Below, piece after piece: positions 1 through 4,360 of a stretch of DNA of 13,268 bases (its first letter is position 1; every line of letters begins with the position of its first letter). A model generated the notes under the pieces. It made no database searches. It saw only the letters and a list, made by a program, of their open reading frames with translations, and was not told where the DNA came from. The DNA lies in NCBI GenBank assembly GCA_017466005.1, contig JAFTUZ010000141.1:1-13268 (forward strand), read 5' to 3'. The stretch is from Clostridia bacterium. Lineage in GTDB: Bacteria > Bacillota_A > Clostridia > Christensenellales > UBA1242. Made by a program: the position numbers and the translations under genes.

Positions 1-122
1 ATTTTAATTAAATTATAATAACTATATCTTATCATTGAAATGTTAAAATTTTGTTAAAATAACCTACTTTTTATAAATAAAAAGTTTAAATTTAACACTT
101 TTTTATATTAATTTTATTTATA

Positions 123-161
123 ATTCTAAAAATATTCTTAAATAAAGAATATTTTTAGAAT
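123..161. repeat. Perfect 17-bp AT-rich inverted repeat (hairpin)
   Basis: Arms 123-139 and 145-161 are exact reverse complements around the 5-nt loop AAATA. The stem is almost all A/T, with two G/C pairs. On the + strand no clean T-run follows. It could be a weak or bidirectional terminator for a gene left of the window, or an mRNA 3'-end stabilising hairpin. The pairing is seen directly; the role is inferred. Confidence 0.6.
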
Positions 162-233
162 AAAATAAGTATAACATATGTTTTTTTGTTTTCAAAATGT
201 ATGATTAAATGTTTTTATAAAATATAAAATTGG

Positions 234-262
234 TTGATTTAAATATAAAAATATTATATAAT
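234..262 (+). promoter_or_regulatory. Promoter of coaE-coaD operon, probably leaderless
   Basis: A -35 box TTGATT (234-239), a 17-bp spacer and a consensus -10 box TATAAT (257-262) lie just before coaE. Transcription would be expected to start about 7 nt after the -10, at position 269, which is the A of the coaE ATG. No Shine-Dalgarno sequence precedes that ATG, which fits a leaderless mRNA. TATAAT can occur by chance in such AT-rich DNA, but both boxes and the spacing fit. Confidence 0.55.
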
Positions 263-268
263 TTTGGT

Positions 269-832
269 ATGGAAAAAATAATTTTAATAACCGGAAAATC
301 TGGAAGCGGAAAATCTTATTTTGCAAAACTACTTTCACAAAAATTAAACTGCCCTGTTTTAGATATAGATAAAATAGGACATAAAATTTATGAAAATAAA
401 CAAGTATATAAAAAAGTAGTAAGTACATTTAAAAATGTTGAAACAAATAACATAATTGACACTAAAAAATTAGGTGAAATAGTTTTTTCGGATAGCAAAA
501 AAATGCAACTTTTAGAAGAAATTACTTGGGAAGAAATGCTTAAAATAATTAACACCGAAATAAAAAAACACCCAACTATTATTTTAGATTGGGCACTTTT
601 ACCTAAAACAGAACTTTGGCAAAATGGGATAAAAGTATTAGTTACTGCGGAACAAATTTTGCGTAAACAAGCTATTTTAAAACGAGATAATATAAGTGAA
701 AGTTATTTTGATTTACGTGAACAAAACTCGTTAGATTACACCAAATTTAACTACGATTTTGTTATTGAAAATGATTATTGTAATCTAGAAGAAAAAACCA
801 ACTTAATAACAAATTATTTAAAGGAGAATTAA
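269..832 (+). CDS. coaE: Dephospho-CoA kinase
   Basis: CoaE phosphorylates the 3'-OH of the ribose of dephospho-CoA with ATP, the last step of coenzyme A synthesis, in the cytosol. The 187-residue product starts with a beta strand and the P-loop GKSGSGKS (residues 9-16), followed by the acidic DID segment (32-34) where CoaE has its DAD-type motif. IILDWALLPKTELW (104-117) matches the family's D-x-PLLxE region, and RKQAILKRDN (132-141) matches the lid. Length is slightly short for the family (about 195-205). ATG at 269 is chosen because it places the P-loop at the usual distance from the N-terminus; an upstream in-frame TTG at 230 has neither an RBS nor homology. The usual HP pair after the LExI segment reads WE here (ITWEEM). 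coaD follows after 1 nt. Confidence 0.9.
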   Translation: MEKIILITGKSGSGKSYFAKLLSQKLNCPVLDIDKIGHKIYENKQVYKKVVSTFKNVETNNIIDTKKLGEIVFSDSKKMQLLEEITWEEMLKIINTEIKKHPTIILDWALLPKTELWQNGIKVLVTAEQILRKQAILKRDNISESYFDLREQNSLDYTKFNYDFVIENDYCNLEEKTNLITNYLKEN

Positions 833-833
833 T

Positions 834-1304
834 ATGAAAATAGGTTTTTATGCTGGTAGTTTTGACCCTTTTACATTTGGTCATTTAAAAGTTATAGAAA
901 AAGCAAGTGTTTTGTTTGATAAAGTTATTGTAGGAATTGCTGTAAATACAGAAAAACAAAGAAGATTTGATAAAATTGCTATGCAAAATGCTATGAACAA
1001 AGTTTTTGAAAATTACAATCTTAAAAATGTAGAATGTATTTGCTACAACACACTTTCGGCAGAAATTGCAAAGCAATATAATACAACTTTTTTTATCCGT
1101 GGAATAAGAAATGGTAGCGACTATGATTATGAAGAAAATCTTGCACTTATAAATCAAGAAGTGTCTGGAATAGACACAATTTATATACGTGCTGGAGATT
1201 TGGGAGCTGTTAGTTCTAGTATGGTTTACGAACTTTACAAAAACGGTAAAGATATAAGCAAATATGCACCAAAAGAAATTATTGATGTAATTAAAGGAGA
1301 ATAA
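834..1304 (+). CDS. coaD: Phosphopantetheine adenylyltransferase
   Basis: CoaD transfers AMP from ATP to 4'-phosphopantetheine, giving dephospho-CoA, the substrate of the neighbouring CoaE. The nucleotidyltransferase signature is clear: GSFDPFTFGH (residues 8-17) contains the T-x-G-H motif, IRGIRNGSDYDYE (88-100) is the characteristic CoaD RG(I/L)R segment, and VSSSMV (126-131) is the C-terminal SSS motif. At 156 residues it is close to the usual ~160. Its RBS AAGGAG (821-826) lies inside the end of coaE and the ATG is 1 nt past the coaE stop, so translation is probably coupled. The GxRAGDLGAVSSS-like stretch before the SSS motif is less typical than the usual PEYSFISSS, but the other motifs leave little doubt. 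NadD is the main alternative and fits worse. Confidence 0.93.
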   Translation: MKIGFYAGSFDPFTFGHLKVIEKASVLFDKVIVGIAVNTEKQRRFDKIAMQNAMNKVFENYNLKNVECICYNTLSAEIAKQYNTTFFIRGIRNGSDYDYEENLALINQEVSGIDTIYIRAGDLGAVSSSMVYELYKNGKDISKYAPKEIIDVIKGE

Positions 1305-1305
1305 T

Positions 1306-1920
1306 ATGGATTACAAAGTTTTAGCACACAGCAGTATAGTTATAAATGAAAATATTTACTTTGACCCTTACCTTATAAAAGAAGAAACACACAATGCAAA
1401 AGTTATTTTTATAACACACGACCACTACGACCATTTTTCGTGGGAAGATATAGAAAAAATAATGAACGAAAACACATGGTTTGTTGCCCCACTAGATGTT
1501 GCATATAAACTTAAAAACAAAATTCCAGCAAACAAACTTGTTGCTGTTGCACCAAATTGTAAATATGTGGTTAACAACATTCCTTTTGAAACATTTGGTG
1601 CTTACAACACAAACAAAGAATTTCATAAAAAAGAAAATAAATGGGTTGGCTATAATGTTTTAATAAACGACACTAAATATGCAATTTTGGGCGACACAGA
1701 TGAAAATGAAGATAATTTAAATGTAAAATGTGATGTTTTATTTGTTCCTATTGGTGGAACTTTTACAATGGACGCAATGGAAGCAGCAATTTTTACAAAT
1801 AAAATTTTGCCTAAAGTAGCAGTTCCTACACATTATGCTGCAATAGTTGGTAAAAAAGAAGATGCTGATATTTTTAAGGAACATTTAAGTGACCAAATTC
1901 AGTGTATAATTTTTATATAA
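1306..1920 (+). CDS. MBL-fold (UlaG-like) metal-dependent hydrolase
   Basis: This is a 204-residue metallo-beta-lactamase-fold protein of the small UlaG-like type common in Firmicutes. The metal-binding HxHxDH motif is HDHYDH (residues 38-43), preceded by a strand (VIFIT). Further likely ligands are D130 in ILGDTDEN and H176 in VPTHY, and the VPIGGTFTMD segment (147-156) is typical of this subfamily. The substrate cannot be told from sequence. Its ATG follows the coaD stop by 1 nt, with AAGGAG about 7 nt upstream (1294-1299), so it is the third gene of the CoA operon, yet no role in CoA synthesis is established for the family. A terminator follows directly. Confidence 0.85.
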   Translation: MDYKVLAHSSIVINENIYFDPYLIKEETHNAKVIFITHDHYDHFSWEDIEKIMNENTWFVAPLDVAYKLKNKIPANKLVAVAPNCKYVVNNIPFETFGAYNTNKEFHKKENKWVGYNVLINDTKYAILGDTDENEDNLNVKCDVLFVPIGGTFTMDAMEAAIFTNKILPKVAVPTHYAAIVGKKEDADIFKEHLSDQIQCIIFI

Positions 1921-1928
1921 ATTTTTAT

Positions 1929-1957
1929 AAACAGGCTTTTGTCTGTTTTTATTTTTT
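1929..1957 (+). terminator. Rho-independent terminator of coaE-coaD-MBL operon
   Basis: AAACAGGC (1929-1936) pairs with GTCTGTTT (1941-1948), with one G-U pair, around a TTTT loop. T-rich sequence follows to 1957 (TT, A, then six T). It begins 9 nt after the MBL stop codon. Its right arm also pairs with AACAGACAA at 2048-2056, so the terminator and the neighbouring palindromic element share sequence. Confidence 0.8.
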
Positions 1958-2056
1958 GGGGGCAAACGCGCAAACAAGGTTTGCAAAATGCCGTTCCGGC
2001 ATTTCAAATTTGCAAAGCAAATTTTGCGTTTGCCCCCGTCCCCACACAACAGACAA
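1939..2056. repeat. GC-rich cloverleaf palindromic element
   Basis: A closing stem of 12 perfect base pairs, GGGGGCAAACGC (1958-1969) with GCGTTTGCCCCC (2026-2037), encloses three complete hairpins. Arm 1 is GCAAAC/GTTTGC (1970-1984, loop AAG). Arm 2 is AAATGCCG/CGGCATTT (1986-2004, loop TTC). Arm 3 is AAATTTGC/GCAAATTT (2006-2024, loop AAA). Only positions 1985, 2005 and 2025 are unpaired at the junction. An outer 9-bp inverted repeat TTGTCTGTT/AACAGACAA (1939-1947 and 2048-2056) surrounds it with 10 unpaired nt on each side. The core is much richer in G+C than its surroundings and lies between two inward-facing terminators, so it is more likely a DNA element (REP-like or MITE-like) than an expressed RNA. 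It has no coding content. The family is not recognised. Confidence 0.85.
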
Positions 2057-2068
2057 CGCTTTTACATT

Positions 2069-2096
2069 AAAAAAATATTGGTATATATTACCAATA
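2069..2096 (-). terminator. Rho-independent terminator of dnaB
   Basis: On the - strand the arms TATTGGTA and TACCAATA (+ coordinates 2089-2096 and 2076-2083) form an 8-bp stem with a 5-nt loop, followed by seven T (2069-2075 read in reverse). It lies 6 nt past the dnaB stop codon. The stem is AT-rich, but the T7 tract is clear. Confidence 0.75.
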
Positions 2097-2102
2097 CTTT
2101 AA

Positions 2103-3701
2103 CTAAAATATTTTACTTAAATCTATATCATCAAGCGGAACAGGCTCGCTTTCTTCTGGTGGAATATCATTTACATCAAAAGGAATATCTGCTTCATCAT
2201 ATGGCACTTCATCAGAATTATATGGTACATCTGACGGCTCAAAAGGAATTTCTTCATTAACTTCCACCATATTATCCACAAAATTATCTGCAACAGCATT
2301 ATCAAATGCTTGCTCATCAATATCAAGTGGTGGTGCAGTTTCTTCCAAACTTGCCCTATTGCTATCACTATCTAAATTACCAAATGTAGTGGTTGCACCA
2401 TTCCAAGCAAGCCTAATTTTACCTGTTTCACCATTACGGTGTTTAGCAATTAAAAGTTCGGCAATACCTTCTTCTTGCTCTGACGCATCTACATCGGTAT
2501 ATTTTTCTGATTTATAAATAAACAATACAATATCGGCGTCTTGCTCTATTGCACCACTTTCACGCAAGTCACTTAACATTGGGCGGTGGTCGGTTCTGCT
2601 TTCAACCGCACGGCTTAACTGACTTAATAATATAAGCGGTACATTAAGTTCTTTGGCCATAATTTTAAGGTTTCTTGTAATTGTTGCAATTTCTTGTTGA
2701 CGGTTATCGGTAGAACCACCACTGTTCATTAACTGCAAGTAGTCTATCATTAAAATGTCTAAACCTTTTTCACGTTGTAAACGCCTACATTTACTTAAAA
2801 TTTCGGCTGGGGTGTTCATACTAGAATCATCTATGTATAAATTTGCCTCCCCTAAATCTTTCATTCTACCTAAAATACGGCGCCACTCTTTTTCGTTTAA
2901 ATCCCCTTTAAGGGCTTTTTTCATACTTACATTAGCAACCGAACAAAGTGCCCTTTGGGCAAGTTGAACTTTGGGCATTTCAAGTGAGAAAATAGCACAA
3001 CTTTTTCCGTATTTAATGGCAGCATTAGTAACAATGTTCATAGCCAAAGATGTTTTACCAAAACCAGGACGTGCAGCAAGCAAAATAAGGTCACCACGTT
3101 GAAACCCGTTGGTAATATGGTCTAGTGCGTGGAAACCTGTTGGAATACCCTGCAACGCATCTGGGTCCTTAACAAGTTTATTAAACTTTTCCATAACATC
3201 TACCAAACTATCTTTAATTGGCACTAAATTACTACGGTCGGTACTTTCTGCAACCCCATAAATTTCGGCTTCCGCAAAAGATAAAACATCATCACCTTCT
3301 TGCGATTCGTACGCACGGTCTATTATTTTCTGACTAGAATTTATTAATTTACGCATTATAGAGTTGCGTTTAACAATATCTTGATAATGCTTAAAGTTTG
3401 CAGCACTTGGAACAATGTTTGTTAAAGTAGATAAATAACTAATTCCACCAACACTTTCTAATAGCCCTTGATATTCTAATTCATCACTTAAAGTAACATA
3501 GTCTATAGGTGCATTTCTTAAATAAACGTTTTTCATAGCACTAAAAATATTTTTGTGCGATTCTGTATAAAAATCATTTGCAGATAATTCGTTTAAAATA
3601 GAAACTGGTGCCTCTTGGTCTATTAACACACACCCTAAAACGGCTTGCTCTGCTTCTAGATTATGAGGTAATTTTCTTGCACTAATGTTGTTTGCTGCCA
3701 T
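2103..3701 (-). CDS. dnaB: Replicative DNA helicase DnaB with unusual repeat tail
   Basis: This is the hexameric 5'-3' fork helicase (DnaC in Bacillus nomenclature) that unwinds parental DNA and recruits primase. The N-terminal DnaB domain begins at LPHNLEAEQAVLG (residues 11-23). The RecA-like motor has Walker A RPGFGKTS (211-218), FSLEM (238-242), Walker B DILMIDYLQLM (315-325), the LSQLSR stretch (359-364) and the DLRESGAIEQDAD motif (378-390), all intact. Family members run about 440-470 residues; this one has 532 because of an acidic tail from about residue 445. Residues 485-519 of the tail are five exact heptads: IPFEPSD, VPYNSDE, VPYDEAD, IPFDVND, IPPEESE. The tail ends DLSKIF. The ATG at 3701 has AAGGGG 7 nt upstream. 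A small membrane-protein gene precedes it in the same unit; rplI and gdpP, the usual Firmicutes neighbours, are absent here. Confidence 0.96.
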   Translation of the reverse strand: MAANNISARKLPHNLEAEQAVLGCVLIDQEAPVSILNELSANDFYTESHKNIFSAMKNVYLRNAPIDYVTLSDELEYQGLLESVGGISYLSTLTNIVPSAANFKHYQDIVKRNSIMRKLINSSQKIIDRAYESQEGDDVLSFAEAEIYGVAESTDRSNLVPIKDSLVDVMEKFNKLVKDPDALQGIPTGFHALDHITNGFQRGDLILLAARPGFGKTSLAMNIVTNAAIKYGKSCAIFSLEMPKVQLAQRALCSVANVSMKKALKGDLNEKEWRRILGRMKDLGEANLYIDDSSMNTPAEILSKCRRLQREKGLDILMIDYLQLMNSGGSTDNRQQEIATITRNLKIMAKELNVPLILLSQLSRAVESRTDHRPMLSDLRESGAIEQDADIVLFIYKSEKYTDVDASEQEEGIAELLIAKHRNGETGKIRLAWNGATTTFGNLDSDSNRASLEETAPPLDIDEQAFDNAVADNFVDNMVEVNEEIPFEPSDVPYNSDEVPYDEADIPFDVNDIPPEESEPVPLDDIDLSKIF

Positions 3702-3708
3702 AATTTAT

Positions 3709-3714
3709 CCCCTT
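3709..3714 (-). promoter_or_regulatory. dnaB ribosome binding site
   Basis: AAGGGG on the - strand, 7 nt before the dnaB ATG and directly after the stop codon of the upstream gene (3716-3718). It fixes the dnaB start and suggests that ribosomes finishing the upstream gene can reinitiate on dnaB. Confidence 0.75.
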
Positions 3715-3715
3715 G

Positions 3716-4111
3716 TTATTTTCTTTTGTTTTTCTTAAGGTGCTGATATTTGTCCTTTTTCTGTGCGCATTTTTTTCTATGTTCTTCTTTTTCTTTCAGT
3801 TCTTTCTCTAACCTTTCTTGCTCTTCCTTTTCCTTCTTTTCTGCCAATTCTTGTTGTTTTAATTGCTCTGCCTCTTCTGCTCGTTTTTTAAGCAATGCCT
3901 CGCGCTTTAATGCAATATTTTTTTCGTGTTTATCGGCAATAACTAATGCTAAAAAATAAGCAATTAATAAAATAGCACAATCTATTATAACTAAAACAGG
4001 TAGCGAAACAATATCGCCTAAAAACACACCTGCTAAAATTAAAAATGGTAAAGCTCCTAAAATAGCAAAACCATATTTTTTTGCGTATTTATAAAACTCT
4101 TTCCTTGTCAT
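3716..4111 (-). CDS. Small membrane protein with Lys/Glu-rich coiled-coil tail
   Basis: I do not recognise this 131-residue protein. Residues 1-13 are basic (MTRKEFYKYAKKY). Two hydrophobic segments follow, about 14-32 (FAILGALPFLILAGVFLG) and 36-59 (LPVLVIIDCAILLIAYFLA...), giving a likely membrane hairpin with both ends in the cytosol. From about residue 60 to the end it is highly charged and rich in K, E and Q, with runs such as EKKEKEEQERLEKELKEKEE that predict a long helix or coiled coil, and a basic C-terminus (KKNKRK). It has a plausible RBS (AAGGTG, 5 nt before ATG) and a good promoter, and its stop is only 14 nt before dnaB, so the two are co-transcribed. A membrane anchor or scaffold role is possible but unproven. 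Confidence 0.75.
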   Translation of the reverse strand: MTRKEFYKYAKKYGFAILGALPFLILAGVFLGDIVSLPVLVIIDCAILLIAYFLALVIADKHEKNIALKREALLKKRAEEAEQLKQQELAEKKEKEEQERLEKELKEKEEHRKKCAQKKDKYQHLKKNKRK

Positions 4112-4141
4112 AAAAACACCTTTTAATTTTTAGATAAAACT

Positions 4142-4170
4142 ATTTTAACATAACTTATTTTCTTTTTCAA
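4142..4170 (-). promoter_or_regulatory. Promoter of membrane protein-dnaB unit
   Basis: On the - strand TTGAAA (4165-4170), a 17-bp spacer and TAAAAT (4142-4147) form a near-consensus sigma-A promoter with an extended -10 (TGT just upstream). The start would be near 4135, giving a leader of about 24 nt. Confidence 0.7.
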
Positions 4171-4277
4171 CCATTTTTTTATTTTAATTTGCAAAACTAA
4201 AATTGTTTAGTTGGTATTTGTTTTGAAATAATTATTTTAAATAGCCCCGTTTTTGATATCTAAATTTTAAAAAAACC

Positions 4278-4306
4278 TTGACTTTAAGGTACTTTTAGAG
4301 TAAACT
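4278..4306 (+). promoter_or_regulatory. Promoter of lysS-serS, with an internal dyad
   Basis: TTGACT (4278-4283), a 17-bp spacer and TAAACT (4301-4306) lie upstream of lysS. The spacer is framed by a dyad, ACTTTAA (4281-4287) and TTAGAGT (4295-4301), which are reverse complements except for one position. A dyad between the -35 and -10 is the layout of MerR-family operators, though those promoters usually have 19-20 bp spacers. Transcription would start near 4313. Confidence 0.65.
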
Positions 4307-4310
4307 TATC

Positions 4311-4343
4311 TAGTAAAAAATATCACATTTACTATTTAGTAAA
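4311..4343 (+). promoter_or_regulatory. lysS leader with mutually exclusive hairpins
   Basis: TAGTAAA (4311-4317), TTTACTA (4328-4334) and TAGTAAA (4337-4343) occur in order. The middle segment can pair with either flank, so two alternative 7-bp hairpins exist. The second ends 4 nt before the lysS RBS AAGGAG (4348-4353). No T-box features are visible in a leader of only about 48 nt. Stability is low (AT-rich), so regulation is speculative. Confidence 0.35.
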
Positions 4344-4360
4344 TAAAAAGGAGAAATTAT

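Larger units (their letters stand above)
1..268. other. AT-rich intergenic region upstream of coaE
   Basis: No gene is supported here; the reading frames that cross it are short and lack ribosome binding sites. It holds two direct copies of TGTTAAAAT (41-49 and 52-60, 11 bp apart), a 9-bp inverted repeat ACTTTTTAT/ATAAAAAGT (66-85), a 17-bp hairpin (123-161) and the coaE promoter (234-262). The left part may be the 3' flank of a gene outside the window. Confidence 0.6.

Noticed and set aside
230..268. Upstream TTG start for coaE (13 extra residues)
   Set aside because: No RBS, no family match for the extra residues, and the promoter -35 and -10 boxes lie within this stretch.
1958..2037. Cloverleaf as a tRNA or tRNA-like gene
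   Set aside because: The stems (12, 6, 8 and 8 bp with 3-nt loops) do not fit tRNA arm lengths, there is no anticodon loop, no T-loop sequence (GTTCRA) and no CCA-end geometry, and no promoter drives it.
1902..2260. Open reading frames on the + strand across the palindromic element and the dnaB 3' end
   Set aside because: They have no RBS, overlap both terminators and the element, are antisense to dnaB, and have compositions unlike the real proteins here.
3750..3959. Ser/Phe/Cys-rich + strand reading frame opposite the membrane-protein gene
   Set aside because: It is the mirror of the Lys/Glu-rich coiled coil (AAG/GAA codons read as CTT/TTC); no RBS.
4112..4360. T-box riboswitch upstream of lysS
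   Set aside because: The promoter lies only about 50 nt from the ATG, there is no AGGGUGG-like T-box sequence, no specifier stem and no intrinsic terminator in the leader.
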